Source: Allobosea sp. 67-29
GTDB taxonomy: Bacteria > Pseudomonadota > Alphaproteobacteria > Rhizobiales > Beijerinckiaceae
Length of the DNA: 64,000 nt
Direction: 5' to 3'
Assembly: GCF_001898115.1 (NCBI RefSeq)
Contig: NZ_MKSQ01000029.1
Span: 1 to 64,000 of the forward strand
Below are positions 49,338 through 56,656 of this stretch, piece after piece. The notes under the pieces were generated by a model. The model did not search any database. It saw only the letters and a list, made by a program, of their open reading frames with translations, and was not told the origin of the DNA. The first letter of the stretch is position 1. Every line of letters begins with the position of its first letter. The position numbers and the translations under genes are program-made.

Positions 49338-50968
49338 GCTCCGTAACCGCAGCCCCGGTCGGGGGCGTCGTGCCGATGTCGCGCCGGGTGATGAACCTCG
49401 CCCATATCGTGACGCAGAATGCCAGGCGTCTGCCGGCGCATCCCGCCTTCATCCAGGGCGATCTGCGGCATGACTGGAAAGGGTTCGACGCGCAGGTCTC
49501 GGCGCTGGCGGCGGGCCTCAAGGCGCGCGGCATCGGCAAGGGCGACCGCCTGCTCGTCCATTCCAAGAACTGCGACGCGATGTTCGTCTCGATGTTCGCG
49601 ACCTTCCGGCTCGGCGCCGTCTGGGTCCCGACGAATTTTCGGCTGCTGCCGGACGAGGTCGCCTATCTCGCCACGGCTTCCGGCGCCAAGGGCTTCCTCT
49701 GTCATGGCGACTTCCCGGAGCATGCGGCGGCGGTCGCGGCTACGAGCCCGGCGCCGGAGTTCACCTGGCGGATCGGGGAGGGCGCGTTCGGCGAGGACGA
49801 GGTCGGCGCCGTGATCGCACGCCATCGCGGCGAGCGCATCGAGAACGCCGCGGTCGAGCATGACGATCCCTGCTGGTTCTTCTTCACCTCCGGCACGACC
49901 GGGCGCTCCAAGGCCGCGGTGCTGACCCATGGCCAGATGGGCTTCGTGATCACCAACCATCTCTGCGACCTCGTGCCGAACTCGACCGAGAAGGACGCGT
50001 CGCTGGTGGTCGCGCCGCTTTCGCATGGCGCGGGCGTGCACCAGTTGATGATCTCGGCGCGCGGGGCGACCTCGATCCTGCTGCCGACCGAGCGCTTCGA
50101 CATCGACGAGGCCTACCGGCTGATCGAGCGCTACCGCGTCAGCAACATCTTCACCGTGCCGACGATCCTGAAGATGCTGGTCGAGCATCCGGCCGTGGAC
50201 CAGCATGATCATTCCAGCCTGCGCTACATCATCTATGCGGGCGCGCCGATGTATCGCGAGGACCAGAAGGCGGCGCTGAACAAGCTCGGCAAGGTGATCG
50301 TGCAGTATTTCGGGCTCGGCGAGGTCACCGGCAACATCACCGTGCTGCCGCCGGCCCTGCACGAGGCCGAGGACGGCCCGAATGCGCGGATCGGCACCTG
50401 CGGCTTCGAGCGCACCGGCATGCAGGTGCAGATCCAGGACGATGACGGCAAGGAGGTCGAGCCGGGCGTTCAGGGCGAGATCTGCGTGATCGGGCCGGCC
50501 GTCTTCGCCGGCTATTACGACAACCCGGAGGCTAATGCGAAATCCTTCCGCAATGGCTGGTTCCGCACCGGCGATCTCGGCCATATGGACGCGCAGGGCT
50601 TCGTCTACATCACCGGGCGGGCCTCGGACATGTACATCTCCGGCGGCTCCAACATCTATCCGCGCGAGATCGAGGAGAAGATCCTGACCCATCCGGCGAT
50701 CGCCGAAGTCGCCGTGCTCGGCGTGCCCGACCCGGTCTGGGGTGAGATCGGCATCGCTGTCTGCGTCAACCGGCCCGGCCAGAACGCTACGGAAGGCGAG
50801 ATCGCGGATTTCCTCGGGCCGAAGATCGCCCGCTACAAGATGCCGAAGCGCTTCCTGTTCTGGGATGCCTTGCCGAAATCGGGCTATGGCAAGGTGCCGA
50901 AGCGCCTCGTCAAGGACGAGCTGGAGAAGCGTGGCGAGCTCGATTTCCTGAAAGGAAAGGCGTCGTGA
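49334..50968 (+). CDS. Acyl-CoA synthetase (class I adenylate-forming enzyme)
   Basis: A 544-residue AMP-binding CoA ligase. The phosphate loop is TSGTTGRSK (185-193), the adenine region has YFGLGEVTGN, the hinge segment WFRTGDLGHMDAQGFVYITGR is clear, and the C-terminal catalytic lysine lies in PKSGYGKVPKR. The YFGLGEVTGN word departs from the common YG(M/L)TE. The ATG overlaps the iclR stop and its TGA overlaps the GTG of the PCC-domain gene, so three genes are start-stop coupled. It presumably activates the acid brought in by the TRAP system. Confidence 0.9.
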   Translation: MSSVTAAPVGGVVPMSRRVMNLAHIVTQNARRLPAHPAFIQGDLRHDWKGFDAQVSALAAGLKARGIGKGDRLLVHSKNCDAMFVSMFATFRLGAVWVPTNFRLLPDEVAYLATASGAKGFLCHGDFPEHAAAVAATSPAPEFTWRIGEGAFGEDEVGAVIARHRGERIENAAVEHDDPCWFFFTSGTTGRSKAAVLTHGQMGFVITNHLCDLVPNSTEKDASLVVAPLSHGAGVHQLMISARGATSILLPTERFDIDEAYRLIERYRVSNIFTVPTILKMLVEHPAVDQHDHSSLRYIIYAGAPMYREDQKAALNKLGKVIVQYFGLGEVTGNITVLPPALHEAEDGPNARIGTCGFERTGMQVQIQDDDGKEVEPGVQGEICVIGPAVFAGYYDNPEANAKSFRNGWFRTGDLGHMDAQGFVYITGRASDMYISGGSNIYPREIEEKILTHPAIAEVAVLGVPDPVWGEIGIAVCVNRPGQNATEGEIADFLGPKIARYKMPKRFLFWDALPKSGYGKVPKRLVKDELEKRGELDFLKGKAS

Positions 50969-51816
50969 GGCGCATCCAGCAGCCCGGCACCGGCACGCCC
51001 GAGCGCATCCAATGGGTGGAATGCGGCGGGCGCGCCTTCTCGCTGACGCTGCCGGCCGGTGTGTCTTTGTTGGAGGCGGTGAGGAACGGTTTTGCGGCCG
51101 CGGGTTTCGCCTCGGGCGTGGTGAAGCTCGACGGGGTGAAGCTCTCGCCCTTCGCCTATGTGATGCCGGCTTTGTCGAAGACGCCCGAGCATGCCGCCTT
51201 CTACAGCGAGACCTTCCAGCCGGAGGGCGGGGCGCGGGTCGAGGTCGGCGCGATGACCTTCGGCCAGCGCGATGGCGCGCCGTTCTTCCATGCCCATGCG
51301 CTCTGGGTTGAGGGCGACGGCAAGCACAGCGGCGGACACATCCTGCCGGACGAGACGACGGTCGCCGAGACGATCAGGCTGCAGGCGGTCGGACTCGATG
51401 GTGCGGCTTTCACGGCCGAGCCCGATAGCGAGACGCATTTCAAGCTGTTCGGACCGGTCGCGGCGGCATCAGGCGGCGCCGGAGAAGGGCGGTTCTTCGC
51501 GTTGCGGGTGAAGCCGAATGTCGATTTTTGCGGAGCTCTGGAAGCTTTCTGTGCCGAGCACGACATCCGCGAGGCGGTCATCCATGGCGGGGTCGGTTCG
51601 ACCATCGGGGCGCGGTTCGTCGATGGCGGCGTGGTCGAGAATTTCGCGACCGAGGTCGCGATCACCGAGGGGCGGATCGCGGCTGGTACTGGCGGATTTG
51701 AGGCGACGATCGATGTCGCGCTGGTCGACTATAGCGGCGCGTTGGCGAGTGGGCGGCTGGTCCGCGGCGACAACCCAGTGCTGATGACCTTCGAGCTGGT
51801 GCTGGAGGTGCGCTGA
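50965..51816 (+). CDS. Tandem PCC (DUF296) domain protein
   Basis: A 283-residue protein that I read as two PCC/DUF296 domains in series. The first (about 15-150) keeps the family's likely metal ligands: His109 and His111 in FFHAHALW and His125 in HSGGHILPDETTVAETI. The second (about 175-283) has the fold words ALRVKPNVDFCGALEAFCAEHDI and GVGSTIGARFVDGG but replaces HxH with DVALVDYSG and GGH with SGRL, so it looks catalytically or structurally degenerate. Plant and bacterial PCC domains form trimers. The GTG overlaps the ligase stop. The role is unknown; a CoA-pathway accessory or enzyme is suggested by context. Confidence 0.75.
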   Translation: MRRIQQPGTGTPERIQWVECGGRAFSLTLPAGVSLLEAVRNGFAAAGFASGVVKLDGVKLSPFAYVMPALSKTPEHAAFYSETFQPEGGARVEVGAMTFGQRDGAPFFHAHALWVEGDGKHSGGHILPDETTVAETIRLQAVGLDGAAFTAEPDSETHFKLFGPVAAASGGAGEGRFFALRVKPNVDFCGALEAFCAEHDIREAVIHGGVGSTIGARFVDGGVVENFATEVAITEGRIAAGTGGFEATIDVALVDYSGALASGRLVRGDNPVLMTFELVLEVR

Positions 51817-51834
51817 CGCTGTTCCAGAAAGCGC

Positions 51835-51990
51835 GGGGAACCCTCTCGCACAGGGAGAGGGCAGGGTTAGGGGTTGGCCGTTCACCGCATTTTCTGTGAA
51901 GTGGTCGCTGTGCAGCGGTGAGGTAGAGTTTAGTTGGTCCAACGGCCGACACCTCACCCCTACCCCTCTCCTTACAGGAGAGGGGATCCC
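51835..51990 (-). repeat. 156-bp hairpin-ended dispersed repeat, copy B
   Basis: Starts GGGGAACCCTCTC and ends GGAGAGGGGATCCC. Read on the minus strand it aligns with copy A: the CTCTCC-GTAAGGAGAGGGG end and the AGGGAGAGGGCAGGG end both match, as does TGGACCA and the GGCCGTTGGA/TCCAACGGCC words, while the centre has drifted. It lies between convergent genes (PCC protein and acyl-CoA synthetase). No protein encoded. Confidence 0.8.
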
Positions 51991-52019
51991 GCACTCTTCC
52001 ACCGCCGTTGTCCTCCTTT

Positions 52020-53687
52020 TCAATCACCCCGCTGCTTCGCGGTCTCCCGGTTGCGCAGATCCTTGCGCATGATCTTGCCGGTCGCAGTCAGCGGCAGTTC
52101 CGTCACGAATTCGACCTCGCGCGGATATTGATAGGCGGCCAGCCGATCGCGCACGAAGGCCTGGATCTCTGTCGCAAGCTCCGCTGTCGGTGTCACGTCG
52201 GGCTTCGGCAGCACGAAGGCCTTGACGATCTCGGTGCGGACGGGATCGGGCACGCCGACGACCGCGACCATCAGCACGGCGGGATGGCGGATGATGCAAT
52301 CCTCGATATCGCCCGGACCGATGCGATACGAGCCGGACGAGATAATGTCGTCGTCGCGGCCCTGGAACCAGAAATAGCCGTCATCGTCGCGCGCGCCGCT
52401 ATCGCCGGTGACGAGCCAGTCGCCGATGAACTTCGCCGCCGTGGCCTCGGGCTGGTTCCAGTATTCCAGCATCATCACGGGATCGGGCCTGCTGACCGCG
52501 ATCAGCCCCTGCTCGCCATCAGGCAGTTCACGGCCTTCCGGCGAGATCACCGCGACGCGGTGGCCGGGCACGGCGCGGCCCATCGAACCGGGCTTCACGG
52601 GATAGAGGCTCGCGCAGTTGGCGACGAGCAGGTTCGCCTCGGTCTGCCCGTAGAACTCGTTGACCGGGAAGCCGAAGGTTTCGCGGCTCCAGTCGAGCAT
52701 GTCGGCGCCGAGCGTCTCGCCGCCCGTGCCGATCGAGCGCATCGCGTAGCCGAAGCGCCGGGGATCGCGGACCTGCCGCATCAGCTTCAACGCTGTCGGC
52801 GGCAGGAAGGCGTTGCGGACGTTGTGCCTGTTCATCAGAGCGAAGGCGGCCTCGGGATCGAATTTGCGGGCGCGGGATGCCAGCACCGGCACGCCGCAAT
52901 AGAGGCTGGGCAGGAGCACATCGAGCAGGCCGCCGATCCAGGCCCAATCGGCCGGGGTCCAGAACAGGTCGCCCGGCTGCGGGAAGAATTCCTGCGGCAA
53001 TTGCACGCCCGGCAGATGGCCGAGCAGGACGCGATGGGCATGCAGCGCGCCCTTCGGCTTACCCGTCGTGCCGGAGGTATAGATAATCACGGCCGGATCG
53101 TCGGCGCGCGTATCGGCGGCGGTGAAGCGGTCCGAGGCCTTCGCCATCTCTGCCTCGAAATCGAGATGGCCGGCGCCGCCGACGACGAAGATCTTGCGCA
53201 GTTTCGGCAGGGCGTCGCGGATCGCTTCGACCTTGCCGATATTCTCGGCGTCGGTGACGAGCACGCTGGCGCCGCTATGGCCGAGCCGGTGCTCCAGCGC
53301 CTCGGGGCCGAACAGGATGAAGAGCGGCAGCGCGATGGCGCCCAGCTTGTAGGCGCCGAGATGGGCGATCGCGGTCTGCGGCGATTGCGGCAGCAGGATG
53401 CCGACGCGTTCGCCCGGACCGATGCCGTGAGCGCTCAACAGGTTGGCGAAGCGGTTCGAGGCGCGGGATAGCTCGTCGAAGGAGATCGTCGCGACCTTGC
53501 CGCCGTCCTCCTCGAAGATCAGCGCCGTTTTGCCCGAACCGTCGGCATGGGCGTCCGAGCAGGCTGTGCCGATATTGAAGCGCTCGGGAATGCGCCAGGC
53601 GAAGCGGCGCAGCGTGTCGTCATAGGTAGTGCCGCGTTCGAGCATGTCGTGATCCACGTGCAGGGCCTGCGACACTAGACCCGCCAT
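52020..53687 (-). CDS. Acetyl/medium-chain acyl-CoA synthetase (AMP-forming)
   Basis: A 555-residue acyl-CoA synthetase of the AcsM type. It opens with YDDTLRRFAWRIPERFNIGTACSD, has TSGTTGKPKGALHAH as phosphate loop, then FWTPADWAWIGGLLDVLLPSL, the EFYGQTEAN adenine motif, WLVTGDSGARDDDGYFWFQGRDDDII and the terminal PLTATGKIMRKDLR with the catalytic lysine. I use the ATG at 53687. It is convergent with the ligase/PCC genes and divergent from the toxin-antitoxin operon. Whether it serves the TRAP cluster or general fatty-acid use is unclear. Confidence 0.92.
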   Translation of the reverse strand: MAGLVSQALHVDHDMLERGTTYDDTLRRFAWRIPERFNIGTACSDAHADGSGKTALIFEEDGGKVATISFDELSRASNRFANLLSAHGIGPGERVGILLPQSPQTAIAHLGAYKLGAIALPLFILFGPEALEHRLGHSGASVLVTDAENIGKVEAIRDALPKLRKIFVVGGAGHLDFEAEMAKASDRFTAADTRADDPAVIIYTSGTTGKPKGALHAHRVLLGHLPGVQLPQEFFPQPGDLFWTPADWAWIGGLLDVLLPSLYCGVPVLASRARKFDPEAAFALMNRHNVRNAFLPPTALKLMRQVRDPRRFGYAMRSIGTGGETLGADMLDWSRETFGFPVNEFYGQTEANLLVANCASLYPVKPGSMGRAVPGHRVAVISPEGRELPDGEQGLIAVSRPDPVMMLEYWNQPEATAAKFIGDWLVTGDSGARDDDGYFWFQGRDDDIISSGSYRIGPGDIEDCIIRHPAVLMVAVVGVPDPVRTEIVKAFVLPKPDVTPTAELATEIQAFVRDRLAAYQYPREVEFVTELPLTATGKIMRKDLRNRETAKQRGD

Positions 53688-53725
53688 CACGGGTGGCTGG
53701 CAAGGCGGCGGTTGCGGTCTTTCGT

Positions 53726-53757
53726 GATAACTTTTGTTATAACAGAAACCGTGTTAT
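53726..53757. promoter_or_regulatory. Putative operator/promoter of the toxin-antitoxin operon
   Basis: The region holds the perfect palindrome TGTTATAACA (53735-53744), flanked by ATAAC (53727-53731) and GTTAT (53753-53757), so four GTTAT half-sites in alternating orientation. The AT-rich patch in a GC-rich region and TTATAC near 53754 as a possible -10 box fit an autoregulated antitoxin promoter. Confidence 0.55.
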
Positions 53758-53797
53758 ACGGCTCGCACAACGCGATTGCCTTCGAAAGGATTCCGCC

Positions 53798-54070
53798 ATG
53801 AACAAGCAGAACCTTCCCGCGACCGAGCGCGGCAGCGAGAACGCCAACGTGCTGCAGATCCGCAAGATCGGCAATTCGCTTGGGGTGATCCTGCCGCGGG
53901 ATGTTCTCGCGCAGCTCAAGCTCGCCGAGGGCGACAAGGTCCATCTGGTCGAGCAGGCGGGGGGCGGCTTTCGCTTCGTCAAGCAGAGGCCGGATTTCGA
54001 CAAGGCGATGGAAGCGGCGCGGCGCGGGATGAAGATCTATCATAACGCGCTGGCGGAACTCGCGAAGTGA
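53798..54070 (+). CDS. AbrB/MazE-type antitoxin
   Basis: A 90-residue protein with a swapped-hairpin AbrB DNA-binding domain: NVLQIRKIGNSLGVILPRDV (about 17-36) followed by LKLAEGDKVHLVE. The C-terminal part (RPDFDKAMEAARRGMKIYHNAL) is the likely toxin-neutralising tail. An AAAGGA site precedes the ATG at 53798. The TGA overlaps the GTG of the Doc toxin (GTGA), the usual arrangement of toxin-antitoxin pairs. It should repress its own promoter through the GTTAT sites just upstream. Confidence 0.88.
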   Translation: MNKQNLPATERGSENANVLQIRKIGNSLGVILPRDVLAQLKLAEGDKVHLVEQAGGGFRFVKQRPDFDKAMEAARRGMKIYHNALAELAK

Positions 54071-54462
54071 CCGAGCCGAGCTGGCTGTCGGACGAGATCA
54101 TCATCGCGATCCACGACGAGCAGCTCGCCATTCATGGCGGAGGGGTCGGATTGCGCGATCAGGGGATGCTGGCTTCCGCGCTCGAGCGTCCGGTCAACAA
54201 GTGGTCCTATGAAAACGCCGGGCTGCCCGAACTCGCAGCGGCCTATGCGTTCGGGCTGGCGAAGAACCACCCCTTCATCGACGGCAACAAGCGAACCGCG
54301 CTGCTGGCGCTCTATACCTTCCTCTATATCAACGGCGTCGACTTCATCGTGCCGGAAGCCGATGCCGCCGCCGCCATCCTCGCGCTTGCGGCCGGCGAGG
54401 TCGACGAGGACGGGCTGACGCGCTGGATACGCGACAACTGGCCGAAGGATATGCCTGCATGA
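54067..54462 (+). CDS. doc: Doc-type (Fic fold) toxin
   Basis: A 131-residue death-on-curing family protein. The Fic catalytic motif is NHPFIDGNKRTALLA (about 71-85), here with Gly in place of the Ala of the P1 Doc DANKR motif but with His, Phe, Asp, Asn and Arg kept, so it is probably active. Doc phosphorylates elongation factor Tu and halts translation. The helix-rich fold before it (LRDQGMLASALERP, AAAYAFGLAKN) fits Doc. The GTG start overlaps the antitoxin stop and its TGA overlaps the ATG of the next, metabolic gene. Confidence 0.88.
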   Translation: MTEPSWLSDEIIIAIHDEQLAIHGGGVGLRDQGMLASALERPVNKWSYENAGLPELAAAYAFGLAKNHPFIDGNKRTALLALYTFLYINGVDFIVPEADAAAAILALAAGEVDEDGLTRWIRDNWPKDMPA

Positions 54463-55355
54463 CCAAACCGATCTGGGTCGAGGCGGCGATCAACGGCCCT
54501 TGGGGGCGGGAGCGCCAGCCCGGCATTCCGATCAGCATTCCCGATATCGTCGCTGATGGAATCGCCGCCGTGGAGGCGGGCGCCGCGATCGTGCATCTGC
54601 ATGTCTACGACATGACGACCGGGCGTCAGCGGGACGACTGGGAGCTCTATGCGCAGGCGATCGAGGGCATCCGGGCCAGGGTCGATGCCATCGTCTATCC
54701 GACGATCCCGATCCTCGGCTCGGGCTATGCCGGCGACATGATCGGGTCGGGCCGCTACACCCATCTCGAGGAGCTGGCGAAGCGCGGGCTCGCCGAATGG
54801 GGCGTGCTGGATCCCGGCTCCTGCAACTGGACGACCTTCGCCGGCATCCCGCAGGGCGAGGCCGGTTTCATCTACCAGAATCCCGGCGAGCATATCCGCG
54901 AGGGGATGGAGGTGGCGCAGCGCCACAGGGTCCACCCGAGCTATGCGATCTATGAGCCCGGGTTCACGCGGCTCGGCGCGGCGCTGGCCAAGGCCTATCT
55001 CGGCATGCCGATGCCGATCTACCGGCTGATGTTCTCGGAGGCCTTCGCCTGGGGCTTTCCGCCGCGCGAATGGGCGCTGGAGGCCCATCTCAAGCTGCTG
55101 GCGGAGGACGCGCCGGATGCGCCGGTGATGATCGCCGGGCTCGGCGTCGATCTCCGCGACCTCATCGGCCCGGCCGTGGCGCGGGGCGTCCATGTCCGCG
55201 GCGGGCTGGAGGATGCGCCCTTCGGCTGCGACAAGACGAATCGAGACCTGATCGCGGACACTGTCCGCCTGGTCGAGGCGGCGGGCGGACAGCCCGCCAG
55301 CGCGGCCGAGGTGCGGGATTGGCTGGCGCGACAGGGGAAGGGAGAGGCGCTGTGA
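54459..55355 (+). CDS. Beta-keto acid cleavage enzyme (BKACE, DUF849)
   Basis: A 298-residue TIM-barrel enzyme of the BKACE family, which condenses a beta-keto acid with acetyl-CoA to give acetoacetate and a new acyl-CoA. It begins with a conserved EAAINGPWG, has the zinc pair in AAIVHLHVYD (HxH), the VYPTIPILGSGYAG strand, and ends with RGVHVRGGLEDAPFG, the family signature for the barrel end. The substrate of this subgroup is not evident. The ATG overlaps the Doc stop and its TGA overlaps the pepT GTG, so it is translated as part of the toxin-antitoxin operon. Confidence 0.85.
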   Translation: MTKPIWVEAAINGPWGRERQPGIPISIPDIVADGIAAVEAGAAIVHLHVYDMTTGRQRDDWELYAQAIEGIRARVDAIVYPTIPILGSGYAGDMIGSGRYTHLEELAKRGLAEWGVLDPGSCNWTTFAGIPQGEAGFIYQNPGEHIREGMEVAQRHRVHPSYAIYEPGFTRLGAALAKAYLGMPMPIYRLMFSEAFAWGFPPREWALEAHLKLLAEDAPDAPVMIAGLGVDLRDLIGPAVARGVHVRGGLEDAPFGCDKTNRDLIADTVRLVEAAGGQPASAAEVRDWLARQGKGEAL

Positions 55356-56581
55356 GCTTGCGCGACAAACTGCTCGAACGGTTCCTGCGCTATGTCGCGA
55401 TCGAGAGCCAGAGCGACATGAAGGCGACGAGCCTGCCGAGCACGCCGGGCCAGCAGGTTCTGGCGGCGCTGCTCGCGGAGGAGCTGCGCGCGCTCGGGCT
55501 GGAGAATGTCGTCATCGACGACCATGCCACGGTGACGGCGCTGAAGCGCGGCACCAAGCCCGGCGCGCCGCGCATCGGCTTCATCGCCCATCTCGATACG
55601 GTCGATGTCGGCCTGTCGCCGGTGGTCAAGGCGCAGGTGCTGCGGTTCGCGGGCGAAGATCTCTGCCTCAATGCGGAGAAGGACATCTGGCTGCGCGTCG
55701 CTGAGCATCCGGAGATCGCCCGCTACAAAGGCAACGAGATCGTCTTCAGCGACGGCACCAGCGTGCTCGGCGCGGACAACAAGGCCGCGGTCGCGATCGT
55801 CATGACGCTTTTGGCTGAATTGCGCCACGAGGACGAACATGGCGACATCCTCGTCGCCTTCGTGCCTGACGAGGAGATCGGCCTGCGCGGCGCCAAGGCG
55901 CTCGATCTCGCCCGGTTCGACTGCGATTTCGCCTATACGATCGACAGCTGCGAGGTCGGCGAGGTCGTCTGGGAGAATTTCAACGCCGCCATGGCCGAGA
56001 TCGTCTTCACCGGCGTCACCGCCCATCCGATGTCGGCGAAGGGCGTGCTGGTGAACCCGATCCTGATGGCGCAGGACTACATGGCCGCCTTCGATCGGTC
56101 GCAGACGCCGGAGAACACGGCCGGCCGCGAGGGCTATACCTGGTTCGTCGAGCTTACCGCCAATGCAGCCGAGGCGGTGCTCAGGGCCAATATCCGCGAT
56201 TTCGACAAGGCGTCCTTCGAAGCGCGCAAACGCCGGATCGGCGAGGTCGCGGCGGAGATCGCCCGGCGCTATCCGACCGGGCGCGTGAAGTCCGAGGTGA
56301 CTGACGTCTACGGCAATATCGCCGACAGCCTCGGCGAGGATCGGCGTTCCGTCGATCTGCTGATGGCGGCGCTGTCCGAATTGCAGATCGCGCCGAAGCG
56401 GATCCCGATGCGCGGCGGCACGGACGGCGCGGCGCTCTCGGCGCGCGGGCTGCCGACGCCGAATTTCTTCACCGGCGCGCATAATTTCCACTCGCGCTTC
56501 GAGTTCCTGCCGCTGCCGGCTTTCGAAACCTCCTATGAGGTTGCCCGGCGCATCTGCCTGCTGGCGGGGCAGTCGGCTTAG
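55352..56581 (+). CDS. pepT: Peptidase T (M20 family tripeptidase)
   Basis: A 409-residue zinc aminopeptidase removing N-terminal residues from tripeptides. Zinc and catalytic residues appear in FIAHLDTVD (His80, Asp82), VLGADNKAA (Asp of the bridging site), VPDEEIGLRGA (Glu pair), AYTIDSCEVGEVVWENFN, and the C-terminal TGAHNFHSRFEFLP with the last His. The dimerisation domain holds TGVTAHPMSAKG. Length is normal. The GTG at 55352 overlaps the BKACE stop (GTGA). The YfcC-type transporter nearby could supply peptides or amino acids. Confidence 0.93.
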   Translation: MSLRDKLLERFLRYVAIESQSDMKATSLPSTPGQQVLAALLAEELRALGLENVVIDDHATVTALKRGTKPGAPRIGFIAHLDTVDVGLSPVVKAQVLRFAGEDLCLNAEKDIWLRVAEHPEIARYKGNEIVFSDGTSVLGADNKAAVAIVMTLLAELRHEDEHGDILVAFVPDEEIGLRGAKALDLARFDCDFAYTIDSCEVGEVVWENFNAAMAEIVFTGVTAHPMSAKGVLVNPILMAQDYMAAFDRSQTPENTAGREGYTWFVELTANAAEAVLRANIRDFDKASFEARKRRIGEVAAEIARRYPTGRVKSEVTDVYGNIADSLGEDRRSVDLLMAALSELQIAPKRIPMRGGTDGAALSARGLPTPNFFTGAHNFHSRFEFLPLPAFETSYEVARRICLLAGQSA

Positions 56582-56656
56582 CGCGGCTTGTCGCATTGGC
56601 GACGGGCGAGCGGGCGCCTACATGACAGGGTCAGGAACAGCGAAAGCACGATCCGC

